From: SABI01 sp963676605
GTDB taxonomy: Bacteria; Spirochaetota; Spirochaetia; Sphaerochaetales; Sphaerochaetaceae
Assembly (NCBI GenBank): GCA_963676605.2
Contig: CAXXSP010000026.1
Coordinates: forward strand, 1 to 64,000
DNA: 64,000 nucleotides
Direction: 5' to 3'
Shown: positions 36,628 through 45,659 of the stretch, piece after piece
Layout: every line of letters starts with the position of its first letter
Position numbering within the stretch: the first letter of the stretch is position 1
Made by a program: the position numbers and the translations under genes
Notes under the pieces: model-generated
Databases searched by the model: none
What the model was told of the DNA's origin: nothing
What the model saw: only the letters and a program-made list of their open reading frames with translations

Positions 36628-38522
36628 ATCGAGTAGGCGGGGGCCGTTAGGCCCCAACCTCTCACACCACCGTACGTGCCGTTCGGCATACGGCGGTTCA
36701 ACCAAACAGACTATTGTACCTCCAATCGAGTACAATACCGTCCTGCTCCATACGTTTTTCATGGAGCTTCTCAAAAAAGTCCACTGCTTCCACAAGACCA
36801 TACTGTTTATGGATTAACTCGTTTCTCATGAGGAATCCCATAGCATTTGACATTTTCCAGTATGAGTTACTTCCAAGCTTCCATTTTGACAGTTTCCATT
36901 CTTCAACGCCCAGTTGCCTGAGCCGGTGTTTCCTGTTTCTGCCGTTCTTCCACTGTTTCCATAGATACTGACGGATTCGCCTCCGAGTCCATCCTATGAG
37001 ATCTTCAAGGTATCCCTTTATGAAGCTTCTAGCGAAATAACCAATCCATCCCCGAAGAACACTGTTGAGTTCCCTAATGACAACTTCTATGGCTACACCA
37101 CGATTACGTTTCGTGATGAGTCGTATCCGGTCTTTGAGTTTCTTCAGTTTCTTTTCTTGAGGTCGGGTTATTCCAAGACGCCCTTTTCTTCCATTGGTTA
37201 GGAATGTGAAGCCAAGGAAGGTCGAGCCTACGGCTCTCCTCGCTTCTGTCTTCTCCATGTTCACTGTCAGTTGCAATTTTCTTTCAAGGTAGCTTTTCGC
37301 ATTGTCTCTCACTCGGTAAGAGGATCTCTTACTCTTGGTGAATATGTTGCAGTCATCAGCGTATCTCACGAATTTCAATCCCCTTTTCTCCAGTTCCCTG
37401 TCGTAGGGGGTTAAATAGATGTTCGAAAGAAGCGGTGACAGTGGGCCTCCCTGTGGAGTCCCGAGGGCTGTCGCCATCATACTTCCGTTTGTCATCACTC
37501 CGCTTTTAAGAAATACGTAGATGAGTCTCCTCACGTCCTTGTCATCCATGTACTTGTCTATCAGTCCCATGAGTATGTCATGATTCACTGTATCGAAGAA
37601 CTTAGACAGATCGAGATCGACTACGTGTTTGTAGCCCTCGGACATGTAGGTCTGGGCGAGCCGAACCGCATCTTCAGCACTCCGATTCGGTCTGAACCCG
37701 AAGCTGTAGTCACTGAATGTCGGTTCGAATACGGGGGTCAGCACCTGCACAAGCGCCTGTTGGATTACTCTATCCACTGCCGTGGGTATTCCAAGCAGAC
37801 GTACACCTCCATTATCTTTCGGTATCTCTCTTCGAAGTACCGGTTGAGGTTTGTACGTCCGTGTGACAATCTGTTCGCAAATCTCATTCTCATGTGCGTT
37901 AAAGTACGCTGGGAGTTCATCAACTCCCATACCGTCAATGCCTGCAGAACCTCTGTTCTGCATCACTTTCTTTATCGCATTCTGGATGTTCGCGGAGGAA
38001 ATCAGCTGTTCACACAGTACTGTGTTCGGTGTTGACCTGTCTTCCTTTCTCATAATTTCCTTTCTGTCTGTATCATCCCCTGTCAAGGCATATTGCCGTT
38101 CGGATTCACAGACAGACCTTTCCTTTTTGAAAGGCATTTGGTTGTTCAGCCCTTCGAGACTGTTTCCTCAGTCACTACTACGGCTTCTGCTGACTTCTCC
38201 ACATTCGTTGTTACTACGTCGTCATAAGCGATATTGCAGCCTCGTACGCTGTGAAGACCTCACGGGATAAGTCATCACTCTTTCCTCGTTTACCCACCCG
38301 ATTTACGCCCAAAGGTTATATTGTCTTTTGGATTTTACTGTATTTTGTCAGCTTGTCCCCTTTGGTCGCCTACTATCAGGTTTCTGTTCGTCAGGCCACG
38401 ATTTCGCTATTGCTTCCTCTCTCCCACACCTCACGATGTGAAACTTGCAAGTCGCTATCGGGTTCGTTGACAACTACGCCCCTTGGGACTTTCACCCAAG
38501 AATGATGACATGCCCGTCGTAC
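36628..38522 (-). mobile_element. Group II intron (bacterial class C-like) inserted behind a terminator
   Basis: On the minus strand the intron starts GTACGACGGGCATG at 38522 and ends about CCTACTCGAT at 36628 (about 1,895 bases). Domain V is readable at about 36,694-36,669 (GCCGTATGCCGAACGGCACG and TACGGT), followed by a domain VI helix GGGGCC...GGCCCC. A maturase gene lies in domain IV. The 5' exon ends with the lysK terminator hairpin and its T tract, which is the characteristic target of group IIC introns. Exact ends are by eye. Confidence 0.88.
36698..38053 (-). CDS. ltrA: Group II intron reverse transcriptase/maturase
   Basis: A 451 aa LtrA-type protein. Reverse transcriptase blocks are visible: SAGIDGMGVDEL, REIPKDNGGVRLLGIPTAVDRVIQQAL, DYSFGFRPNRSAEDAV, VVDLDLSKFFDTVNHD, GTPQGGPLSPLLSNIYL, the catalytic FVRYADDCNIF, then the maturase domain X with LNSVLRGWIGYF and ending WRYNSLFG. 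No HNH endonuclease domain follows, as in group IIC enzymes. I choose ATG 38053 (MRKEDRSTPN) because AGAAAGGAA precedes it; the open frame extends 28 codons upstream without a ribosome binding site. It splices and mobilises the host intron. Confidence 0.95.
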   Translation of the reverse strand: MRKEDRSTPNTVLCEQLISSANIQNAIKKVMQNRGSAGIDGMGVDELPAYFNAHENEICEQIVTRTYKPQPVLRREIPKDNGGVRLLGIPTAVDRVIQQALVQVLTPVFEPTFSDYSFGFRPNRSAEDAVRLAQTYMSEGYKHVVDLDLSKFFDTVNHDILMGLIDKYMDDKDVRRLIYVFLKSGVMTNGSMMATALGTPQGGPLSPLLSNIYLTPYDRELEKRGLKFVRYADDCNIFTKSKRSSYRVRDNAKSYLERKLQLTVNMEKTEARRAVGSTFLGFTFLTNGRKGRLGITRPQEKKLKKLKDRIRLITKRNRGVAIEVVIRELNSVLRGWIGYFARSFIKGYLEDLIGWTRRRIRQYLWKQWKNGRNRKHRLRQLGVEEWKLSKWKLGSNSYWKMSNAMGFLMRNELIHKQYGLVEAVDFFEKLHEKRMEQDGIVLDWRYNSLFG

Positions 38523-38553
38523 AAAATTTGGCAGGCATCTTTCAATGCCTGCC
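38523..38553 (-). terminator. lysK terminator, target of the intron
   Basis: On the minus strand GGCAGGCAT and ATGCCTGCC form a 9-bp stem with a 6-base loop, followed by AAATTTT. The intron begins at the next base. The T tract continues beyond the intron as TTTAC at 36627-36623. Confidence 0.88.
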
Positions 38554-38560
38554 GAAGTGT

Positions 38561-40139
38561 TTACAGATATCTGGAGAGGATCGGAAGGATCTTATCCTTA
38601 CCGCAGGTCTTGATGAACCCTGCAAGCTTCGGTCCCCGCTCTCTGTCGATCAGAATCCTGTATGTGATATTGAACAGGTCGGGAGGATCTATCTCAGCTT
38701 CCTTGGCCACATCGTAGATCACTGAGGAGAATTCCTTTTCATCGTACTCATCAAGTGACTGAACTTCTCGGTGAAGTGCGGTTATGGCCTTCTTCTGTAC
38801 TTCCGTGATCTCAACGAGAGGTGAAGAGGCATTGGCCAGTACCCAGCGGAACTCTTCAGGAGAGAAGGTGGTAATCCAGTTATAGGCACAGACACACCGT
38901 GCTCTGAGCCGCTCTTCCTGGGAAGGTTTCACATCCCCGAGCGAGGCGATTACTGCATCGATATCGCCTGCATTGATCTGAAGCAGATTGCAGAGATGAC
39001 GGAACGGGATCTGGTAGGAGACATCCTCGGGAATACCGTGAACCTGTGAAAGTTCATAGATTCTTGCTTCCTTCGCCCTCTTCTTCTCGTTCACCTGCTG
39101 AACGCCGAAGTAGATCCTCTCACACTTGTCGTAGTCTTCGTAGATCTTCAGAACATCTGTATCGAAGGAGATGGCAAACTCGGTGTTCGGCCGTGTGCCG
39201 GCAAAGAGGAACCGTGCCACTTCAGGAGTATAGACCTCAAGAACGTCAGGCAGGGAGACGACTTCCCCGCTACTGCTCGAAATCTTACCGCCTCTTCCCT
39301 TGATACTGATGAAGTCATACTGGAAGGAAACAGGAGCTTCTCCGTCGAAGAGCTTTACGACATTCTTGGACGTATCGAACGAACCGCCTTCAGAATGGTG
39401 ATCCTTGCCTGCCGGCTCGAAATCAACACCCTCATACGCCCAGCGGGCAGGCCAGTCGATTCTCCAGGGCAAGCTTCACTGCTCCGGTCTCTCTGAGGTC
39501 TACAGTCTCTTCCTCTCCGGTCTCATCATCACGATAGGTGACACCCCACTCACCGTCATACGCCAATACCGTGGTGGTATCCTTTCCGGTGAAGTTGCTG
39601 AATACAGACACAGGGAACCAGTCCTCTGGCAGAGGATTGGTCCGGTGCTCGTTCAGAGCATCTCTGATTTCCTCTCTCTTTTCGAGAGCAGTCCTCATCA
39701 GCTCAGCATAGACACTCGATTCGTACCGGGAAGCCTGGTAGATGAACTCGGGCTCGATACCGACGACAGGAAGAAGAGACTCTACAGCCTTCTCGTTCGC
39801 CTGTGCATAGCTTTCCCACTCCCCGTTAGTGTCGGGTACATGGGTAATGGGTTTTCTCAGGAAGGTGGCAAGAAGTTCAGGGTCCTTCATGTTCTTCGGA
39901 ACCTTCCTGAACACATCATAATCGTCCCAGGAATAGATGAATCGGACATTCTTACCCTTCTCGCGAAGCGCTTTCACCACAAGATCAACAGAGATGATCT
40001 CTCTGAAATTCCCTATATGTACCGTACCGCTCGGAGTGATTCCGCTTGCGCAGGTGTAGGTCTCTTTATCGCCTTTCTCGCGGATAACCTTATCCGCGTA
40101 TATATCGGCCCAATGCAATGATTTATTCTGTGTACTCAT
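38561..40139 (-). pseudogene. lysK: Class I lysyl-tRNA synthetase, one frameshift
   Basis: Charges tRNA-Lys. The class I fold shows ASGITPSGTVHIGNFREI (HIGH-like HIGN) near residue 32, YSWDDYDVFRKVP, and after the break FISIKGRGGKISSSSGEVVSLP (KMSKS-like) then a helical C-terminal half to RYL-stop. Total about 525 aa, right for the family. One extra base near 39,465 separates the parts (VKLA, then WRIDWPARWAYEGV in the other frame). Since this enzyme is essential unless a class II LysRS also exists, a sequence error is the likelier reading. Class I LysRS is found in archaea, spirochaetes and some alphaproteobacteria, which is the best taxonomic hint here. Confidence 0.9.
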
Positions 40140-40199
40140 GATAGCGGATTATAGCGAGAGAGAAGAAGAAACGCAAGGAGTGAAACACCCTCCAAGTTA

Positions 40200-40229
40200 T
40201 TGACAGAGAAAAAGAATCTCCGCTATTAT
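40200..40229 (+). promoter_or_regulatory. tRNA promoter
   Basis: Consensus TTGACA (40200-40205), 18 bases, TATTAT (40224-40229), 10 bases before the tRNA. Confidence 0.75.
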
Positions 40230-40239
40230 CATTCGAGTC

Positions 40240-40313
40240 GGGCCTATAGCTCAGTTGGTTAGAGCATCGGACTCATAATCCGTGGGTCGTAGGTTCAAGT
40301 CCTACTGGGCCCA
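40240..40313 (+). tRNA. tRNA with CAU anticodon, probably tRNA-Ile2 (or elongator Met)
   Basis: A 74-base tRNA: acceptor GGGCCTA pairs with TGGGCCC plus discriminator A; D arm GCTCAGTTGGTTAGAGC; anticodon stem-loop CGGACTCATAATCCG with CAT; T arm GTAGG-TTCAAGT-CCTAC. CCA is not encoded. The GACTCATAATC anticodon arm and the G1-C72 start resemble the lysidine-modified tRNA-Ile(CAU) of other bacteria, but elongator Met cannot be ruled out. Confidence 0.93.
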
Positions 40314-40318
40314 AAGAG

Positions 40319-40346
40319 AAACTCCTTGCGATTGCAGGGAGTTTTT
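40319..40346 (+). terminator. Terminator after the tRNA
   Basis: AAACTCC (40319-40325) and GGAGTTT (40338-40344) with inner TGC/GCA pairs, followed by further T. It starts 6 bases after the tRNA. Confidence 0.8.
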
Positions 40347-40398
40347 CTGTTTTTCAAGGGAAAAGCTGAAGACCACCACCGAATAGGAGTGGAAAGCT

Positions 40399-41339
40399 TC
40401 ATTCATCAATTTCCACGATCAATTCATCATCTACTAAGATCCTCTTCGATTTTCTGGACACCCATGACGTTATCAGGACATTTCCCCAGTTGAAGAAGAA
40501 GAGTCCGGCCAGTATGAGCGTTCCTCCTATGAGGGTCGCACTGCTTACCGTCTCCCCTGCCAGAATATAACCCCAGAACGTGGAGAGGAAGGGGGTGACG
40601 AACATGTAGTTGGTCACCTGTGAGGCCAGCTTTGCCTTGGAGAGTGCCTTTGCCCACATCACGTAGGCTATGGCGCTGGAGAAGACGCCTAGGATCAGGA
40701 TATAGAGAACATAAATAAGAGGAACGTTCTGCATCTCGCCTATTGCCCTGGGGAGATGGAACAGGTAGAAGATCGTCCCCTCCTGTCATACTGTAGGTTG
40801 CGGTTTCAAGAGCAGTGTACCGTCTGCTCAGGATACGTTGAAGGATATTGTAATAGCTGATGAAGAAGGCTGCCGCCACGAGCCAGAGGATTCCTGTCAG
40901 GGCGCTGGATGATTCCTTCATCATCGAAAGTACGACGACTCCAATCAGTGATAGTCCCATGGAGAGCCATTGGTAGAGTTTCAGTCGCTCTTTATGTAAG
41001 AGACTCGCTATGGCTGCGGTGATGACCGGGCTGGTTGCAATGATGACGCTTCCCATTGAGGGAGTTTGCCGTCTTGAGTCCTTCATTGAACATCAGAAGG
41101 TACAGGTAGAACCCGACGATACCTGCCAGCAGGAAGAGCGGGATATCCTTCACTCTCGGGAGCCTGGAACGCATCAGAGTCAGCGCGATGATCATCGTCA
41201 CTGATGCGATCACACAGCGCAGTGCACCGATGGAAGCTGAGCTTACCTCAGGCATCATGAGCCTGGTCAGCACGAAGATCAGTGACCAGCAGGTGATCGT
41301 GATAAGAGCATACAGGTGGTAGCTATCGCGTATTCGCAT
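40399..41339 (-). pseudogene. EamA/DMT-family transporter, two frameshifts
   Basis: A ten-helix drug/metabolite transporter of about 312 aa. From ATG 41339 the sequence gives ITITCWSLIFVLTRLMMPEV and ALRCVIASVTMIIALTLM (first EamA repeat), then in another frame GSVIIATSPVITAAIASLLH and GLSLIGVVVLSMMKESSSAL, and in a third AYVMWAKALSKAKLASQVTN and ATLIGGTLILAGLFFFNWGN. Indels near 41,075 and 40,775 explain the breaks. DMT proteins export amino acids or metabolites, or import nutrients; the substrate is not evident. The gene follows MATE on the same strand with 39 bases between. Confidence 0.75.
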
Positions 41340-41378
41340 GATAGATAGCATCATCGTGAAATGAGAGCAACATGTCAA

Positions 41379-42755
41379 TCAGGCCTTTACACACTGTTTC
41401 CTGTTTCCTATCCAGTCGGTGCTGAAGTAATAGATGATGAAGATGAGAGCACTCATGCTCCAGGTGATGGGGTATGCCCAGAAAACGACGCGAATGTCCA
41501 TCAGCACCGAGAGTGCAACCTTGATGTAAAGGACACGGAAGATGCACCAGCAGGCTAACATGACAGACATGGGAACCATAGATTTCCCTGCTCCTCTGAA
41601 AATTCCCGCCATGACGTGGGAAAGTGCGAGGGGCATGATGAACATCGTTGATATCTGGGCTTTCTGCACGCCTACGGCGATGACAGCCGGATCCCGGCTG
41701 AAAAGGCTCAGCAGGGGCTCTGCATAGTAGTAGAGCAGGAGTCCTATGGACTCTGCGAGTACCATGGAGAACAGGAGGCCGAACCGGGTTCCCTTTCGTA
41801 CTCTATCCAGCTGCCTGGCACCGAGATTCTGTCCTGTGAAGGTGGTGAGAGCAAGGGCGAAACTGGTGACCGGAATGAAGGCGAAGCCCTGGATACGCAT
41901 GAAAGCTCCGCTGCCGGCCATGGCGGCTGCTCCAAAGAGGTTGACGCTCGACTGCACAAAGACATTAGCCAGCGAGGTGACCGAGTTCTGGATTCCCGAG
42001 GGGACGCCGATTCTCAGTATCTTTGTGATATAGCCGGTATGGAAACGGATGTTCTTCAGCTCGACCTTTACCACGTCGTTCGTTGTGAACAGCAGGCGGA
42101 AGGCGAGAAAGGCACTCACCGACTGGCTGAATATGGTTGCATACGCAGTTCCCGCTATGCCCAGCTTGAAGTAGCCGACCAGCAGGAGGTCAAGCAGGAT
42201 GTTGAGCACCGAGGCGATCATCAGGAAGTAGAGGGGGTGCCTGCTGTCCCCGACGGCCTGGAGGATTCCTGTCGCGGCATTGTAGAGCACCAAGGCACTC
42301 ACACCCAGGAAGTAGATACGCACATAGGTGTTCGCATCGGTAAAGACGTTCTCGGGGGTACCCATCCATTTAAGGAAGAGCGGAGCGAAGATATAGCCGA
42401 AGACGGTAAGCAGGAGAGAGCACAGCAGGGCGAAAGCCACAGAAGTGTGCACTGCCTTTTTCACCGCTTCATGATCCTGTGCTCCATACAGGATGGAGAT
42501 CCTTACCCCTGCCCCGACGAAAAGTCCCTGAAAGACCCCGATGGTAAGAAATACCAGAGAAGCGGTGGAACTGATCGCTGCAAGTGCTTCCTTGCCGACG
42601 AAATTACCCACCACCAGGGAGTCTGCCGTGTTGTAAAGCTGCTGGGAAAGGGTACCGATAGATAAAGGGATGGCGAAATAGATCAGATTCTTGTGAATCG
42701 ATCCACACGTCATCAGTTTTGTATGTGTACCCATAATACAGGTACTGTAGATCAT
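41379..42755 (-). CDS. MATE-family efflux transporter
   Basis: A 458 aa twelve-helix protein of the multidrug and toxin extrusion family. The N-lobe starts FAIPLSIGTLSQQLYNTADS with the family VVGNFVGKEALAAIS, the C-lobe repeats the pattern (GVPSGIQNSVTSLANVFVQS, ALTTFTGQNLGARQ). MATE pumps use Na+ or H+ gradients to expel cationic compounds. The start at 42755 may be too long; a Met at about residue 15 (LMTCGSIHKNL) is also possible. It is followed by a DMT transporter and diverges from an XRE regulator. Confidence 0.9.
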   Translation of the reverse strand: MIYSTCIMGTHTKLMTCGSIHKNLIYFAIPLSIGTLSQQLYNTADSLVVGNFVGKEALAAISSTASLVFLTIGVFQGLFVGAGVRISILYGAQDHEAVKKAVHTSVAFALLCSLLLTVFGYIFAPLFLKWMGTPENVFTDANTYVRIYFLGVSALVLYNAATGILQAVGDSRHPLYFLMIASVLNILLDLLLVGYFKLGIAGTAYATIFSQSVSAFLAFRLLFTTNDVVKVELKNIRFHTGYITKILRIGVPSGIQNSVTSLANVFVQSSVNLFGAAAMAGSGAFMRIQGFAFIPVTSFALALTTFTGQNLGARQLDRVRKGTRFGLLFSMVLAESIGLLLYYYAEPLLSLFSRDPAVIAVGVQKAQISTMFIMPLALSHVMAGIFRGAGKSMVPMSVMLACWCIFRVLYIKVALSVLMDIRVVFWAYPITWSMSALIFIIYYFSTDWIGNRKQCVKA

Positions 42756-42850
42756 CGCCCGTTTTCAATCAATCAGATTTCGTATTTTACTGATTGTTTT
42801 ATACAGACTTTATCCGAAGACACATCAACTCAGGAGATGGAGCGCAGTAT

Positions 42851-43219
42851 ATGGATGAACGGATCATACATGTTGATGCATTGGAAGAGAAACTTCTTTC
42901 AGAAGATGCTTCATTTGCAGAGTACCACCGCCTGTGGAAACCATTAGCAAAGTTCCTGGTAGACTATGAATACTTGAAAGGAATGAACAGACTCACTCAG
43001 AATGATATCGCATCGAGGTCAAAGACTACACAGAGTGCCATTTCTCGGTTGATTCGGATGAAAGGAAAACCGACATACACCCTCCTTCACAGAGTGAGTG
43101 AAGCTGTGGGCGGGAACCTGTTTGTTACCCCCATTGGCCGATATGACGGTCACACTCCCTTTCGATCTTCATGTTCAGGCCGTAAAACTTGCAGAAGCAC
43201 AACATATCAGTGTCACTGA
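42851..43219 (+). CDS. XRE-type HTH regulator (HigA-like)
   Basis: About 122 aa from ATG 42851 (MDERIIHVDALEEKLL). A helical N-terminus (FAEYHRLWKPLAKFLVDYEY) leads to an HTH: LTQNDIASRSKTTQSAISRLIRM and TYTLLHRVSEAVGGNLFV. This architecture is that of HigA-like antitoxins, yet no HigB toxin lies upstream. The last 25 residues look random (SSCSGRKTCRS), and a second frame beginning at 43143 has better sequence, so a frameshift at about 43,140 may have changed the end. It could regulate the divergent MATE-DMT pair. Confidence 0.7.
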   Translation: MDERIIHVDALEEKLLSEDASFAEYHRLWKPLAKFLVDYEYLKGMNRLTQNDIASRSKTTQSAISRLIRMKGKPTYTLLHRVSEAVGGNLFVTPIGRYDGHTPFRSSCSGRKTCRSTTYQCH

Positions 43220-43313
43220 ACTCATGCAGAAGCTTCTGAGAAAATCGATTTCCACTCATCCTATAGCCTCCGAGAAATCTCACTGTGAGGTATCTGAAGC
43301 CCCGAACCAATAG
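43143..43313 (+). CDS. Small ribbon-helix-helix-like protein or continuation of the HTH gene
   Basis: 56 codons from ATG 43143 overlapping the end of the XRE gene. The sequence MTVTLPFDLHVQAVKLAEAQ followed by HISVTELMQKLLRKSI fits a short ribbon-helix-helix fold (beta strand then two helices). It may be a separate small DNA-binding protein or the true C-terminus of the upstream gene after a frameshift. Evidence is limited to fold-like pattern. Confidence 0.4.
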   Translation: MTVTLPFDLHVQAVKLAEAQHISVTELMQKLLRKSISTHPIASEKSHCEVSEAPNQ

Positions 43314-43337
43314 AATTCCGGGGTTGCTGAATATATA

Positions 43338-43916
43338 TTACTCCTGTGAAGAAATCTTATCATTCACCCTGATAGCCATACTCACCATCATCTTGCAGAT
43401 ACCGTCACTGGAAGCTTCGAAAGCTTCAATATCCTCCTCCAGAATACCCAGGCTCTCACCCACTTCGTCCACGTCGATATTCGCTCCGAAGAATAGGAAC
43501 TGCCAGCCCAGAGCTCTCTTGTCGGCTATCATATGGCGTACCAGATTGTTGTCAAACTTTCTGCTCGCATTCTCATACCCGTCGGTTGTGATGACGAAGA
43601 TCACAGACTGGGAAGGATCCTCATCAGGCAGAGGTTTCCTCTCTGACATCTCCATGATGGTTCTACCCACCGCATCATACAAGGCAGTCATACCTCCGAC
43701 GGCATACTCATTTTTCTTCAGCTTCGCCTGATCGATCGAAACTCTGCTTCTGATCATCTCATAGGTATCGCAGAACAGCACCGTCGTTATCACAGCATCG
43801 GGAGTGATCTCCTTCTGCCTGTTCAGGAAGGAGTGGTAGCCTCCGACCGTATCAGCTTCAAGAGACGACATCGATCCGCTGCTATCAAGAATAAAGACAA
43901 TCTCTGTATTTTCCAT
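43338..43916 (-). CDS. von Willebrand factor A-domain protein
   Basis: A 192 aa single VWA domain. The MIDAS site is complete: IVFILDSSGSMSS (DxSxS) at residues 6-18, a Thr in GGMTALYDAVG near 75-80, and an Asp in FVITTDGYENAS near 108-115. AGGAGG precedes the ATG. The protein has no membrane helix or signal, so it acts in the cytoplasm, probably as a metal-dependent protein binder. It diverges from the macro-associated helical gene at 44038 over 121 bases, which suggests a shared function. Confidence 0.88.
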   Translation of the reverse strand: MENTEIVFILDSSGSMSSLEADTVGGYHSFLNRQKEITPDAVITTVLFCDTYEMIRSRVSIDQAKLKKNEYAVGGMTALYDAVGRTIMEMSERKPLPDEDPSQSVIFVITTDGYENASRKFDNNLVRHMIADKRALGWQFLFFGANIDVDEVGESLGILEEDIEAFEASSDGICKMMVSMAIRVNDKISSQE

Positions 43917-44037
43917 ACTGTACCTCCTCAGGTTCGTGGTATAGTCAAAGCGTACCCGGAGTCAGGTAATGAATGGTCGCCCCGAAGGCGACATTTCTCT
44001 GTGATTTCCGGTTATAATACGAGTGGAGGAACTTGGA

Positions 44038-44523
44038 ATGATTGACACAGAAACCTTATCGGACATACAGATCTATGTTGACACTCACTTCCTCCCATCC
44101 TTAGAACAGGAAGAACTCCTGTTCTCCTGCGGATCGTGTGCTGATGAGTTGGAAAGTGATATCTATGAATACATCAATCAGGAGCAGGAGGAAACTTTTG
44201 CCGAAGTATTGTTTTCCTTCATTGAAACAAGCGGCTCAACTGAAGTGGACATCTACACCCGCGCCGGACTAGACAGAAAACACTTCTCAAAGATCAGAGC
44301 AGGGTTGTCAGGGAAGACCTATACCCCGAAAAAGGAGACGATCATCTCTCTCGGCCTCTCGCTCGAACTTCCGAGACAATCCTTCGACAAACTCCTTGCA
44401 TCTGCCGGCTTCAGCCTCTCCTCTGCGATCAGGAGGGACCTTGTTGTCTCCTACTGTATCGAGCACAGTATATTCAACGTGATCGATGTCCGCCTCGCAA
44501 TCGATTCGATAGAACATACCTGA
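44038..44523 (+). CDS. Macro-domain-associated helical domain protein (stand-alone)
   Basis: A 161 aa protein from ATG 44038 (GGAGG lies 9 bases upstream; an earlier GTG overlaps that site). From about residue 48 it matches the helical tail found C-terminal to macro domains in many bacterial ADP-ribose-binding proteins: ETFAEVLFSFIETSGSTEVD, IYTRAGLDRKHFSKIRAG, YTPKKETIISLGLSLELP, DKLLASAGFSLSSAIRRDLV, IEHSIFNVIDVR. It resembles a HTH-like DNA-binding bundle. The macro domain itself is absent; the first 47 residues are acidic helices. Function unknown. Confidence 0.7.
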   Translation: MIDTETLSDIQIYVDTHFLPSLEQEELLFSCGSCADELESDIYEYINQEQEETFAEVLFSFIETSGSTEVDIYTRAGLDRKHFSKIRAGLSGKTYTPKKETIISLGLSLELPRQSFDKLLASAGFSLSSAIRRDLVVSYCIEHSIFNVIDVRLAIDSIEHT

Positions 44524-44610
44524 TTGCTCTGAAATAACGTACATTTCAAGGCCTTGATATATGATCAGGAAAGGGGTATCCTTTTTTACGTCTTCCGTAG
44601 AAGTGAATAG

Positions 44611-44944
44611 ATGGTGAAAACTTTTACAGGAGGACACTATGTCTCGATATTCACAGAAATTCTTGGAAGAAGCCCACTCACACACATTCAAGAACGAGAA
44701 AGAGATCTCTGAAAGCTCCCTCGTCGTCTGCCTCTACTACGGTCGTCTCTACGATCCGGGAAAGTACGAACCTGACCTGGAAGAAGAACGTGACGGACAG
44801 AAAACCGCATTCTGCCATTTCTGTCCTGTTGATGCGGTTATAGGGAATGCCTCAGGTTTTCCCATCACCGATAAAGACTTCGTAAAGGAGTGTGGAGCGT
44901 ACTGGTTCGCAGGGAAAAAGGTTCAGCTGAACATCATTGAATGA
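44611..44944 (+). repeat. Duplicated 334-base unit, copy 1
   Basis: Starts at ATGGTGAAAACTTTTACAGG, includes the ribosome binding site and the small gene, and ends at its stop codon. The same unit occurs at 45930-46263 with more than 90 percent identity by eye; flanks on both sides differ. Confidence 0.92.
44639..44944 (+). CDS. Small conserved protein with Cys pairs, copy 1
   Basis: A 101 aa protein of unknown role. Features are an N-terminal SRYSQKFLEEAHSHTFKNEK, a central VVCLYYGRLYDPGKYEP and FCHFCPVDAVIGNASG, and a C-terminal ECGAYWFAGKKV. In the second copy the central motif reads CLYCGR, so copy 2 has a CxxC plus CxxC pair likely to bind zinc, while copy 1 has lost one Cys to Tyr. A strong AGGAGG precedes the ATG. 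An AT-rich hairpin near 44,947-44,973 may end transcription. Confidence 0.7.
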   Translation: MSRYSQKFLEEAHSHTFKNEKEISESSLVVCLYYGRLYDPGKYEPDLEEERDGQKTAFCHFCPVDAVIGNASGFPITDKDFVKECGAYWFAGKKVQLNIIE

Positions 44945-45051
44945 GAATAAAGAAAGTTCATTTTTTTCTTTATGAGCCGTAACGTTCGTTCTTATCAAGG
45001 GTTACAATATGTATATTATCAAAGCAAAACCTATATGCAAGGAGGATGAAT

Positions 45052-45483
45052 ATGGCGAAGAACCCAAAAAATGTACTCCAGATAATAGCATCAACTAAGG
45101 TTCAGCAGGGACTTATCGCATTGCTGTTCATCGCAATGGGAATCATCGGATTCTCTTCGGGGAGAGGTCTGGGAAACGATATCTCACGGGAAATCTCGAA
45201 TATGTTTGGAGGGGACAGTGAATTTCTACTATATATCGTCTCCACTCTCGAACTTATCTGCGGTATTTTCCTGGGTGCACAGCTTGTTGTGAAGAATATC
45301 CCTTCATCCTTTGTTACACTTGCCCTTACAGTCATCATGATCTTCTGGGTAGTGCTGATTATCATCCTTGATGTACTTACCATTGATTTTGGAAACTTTG
45401 ACGGATCTGAGTGGTTCTCATGGATTGAGCAGACAGCATTGCATCTCATTGTTCTCGCAAGCATCATAAAGATCCAAGACTAA
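45052..45483 (+). CDS. Small integral membrane protein, four helices
   Basis: A 143 aa protein. I take ATG 45052 because AAGGAGG is placed 6 bases before it. Four hydrophobic helices are visible: GLIALLFIAMGIIGFSSG, FLLYIVSTLELICGIFLGAQ, FVTLALTVIMIFWVVLIIIL and TALHLIVLASIIKI, a DoxX-like pattern. No catalytic motif. Its place between the two copies of the duplicated small gene gives no clear functional link. Confidence 0.7.
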   Translation: MAKNPKNVLQIIASTKVQQGLIALLFIAMGIIGFSSGRGLGNDISREISNMFGGDSEFLLYIVSTLELICGIFLGAQLVVKNIPSSFVTLALTVIMIFWVVLIIILDVLTIDFGNFDGSEWFSWIEQTALHLIVLASIIKIQD

Positions 45484-45499
45484 TTCATGCAAACACTGA

Positions 45500-45527
45500 G
45501 GGAGAGCACGTGGGCTCTCCCTTTTAT
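45500..45527 (+). terminator. Terminator after the membrane protein gene
   Basis: GGGAGAGC (45500-45507) pairs with GCTCTCCC (45514-45521), followed by TTTTATA; 16 bases after the stop. Confidence 0.85.
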
Positions 45528-45659
45528 ATAGCGCCTCTATCATCTCCTTAGCGGACTACAAATCTGACTGCGGCTGGTTCTATAATTTTACTATCATGAA
45601 TATACGTAAGACAGATCAATAAATATATCGTTTGGGAAAAATGTAGTATATTCATTACC

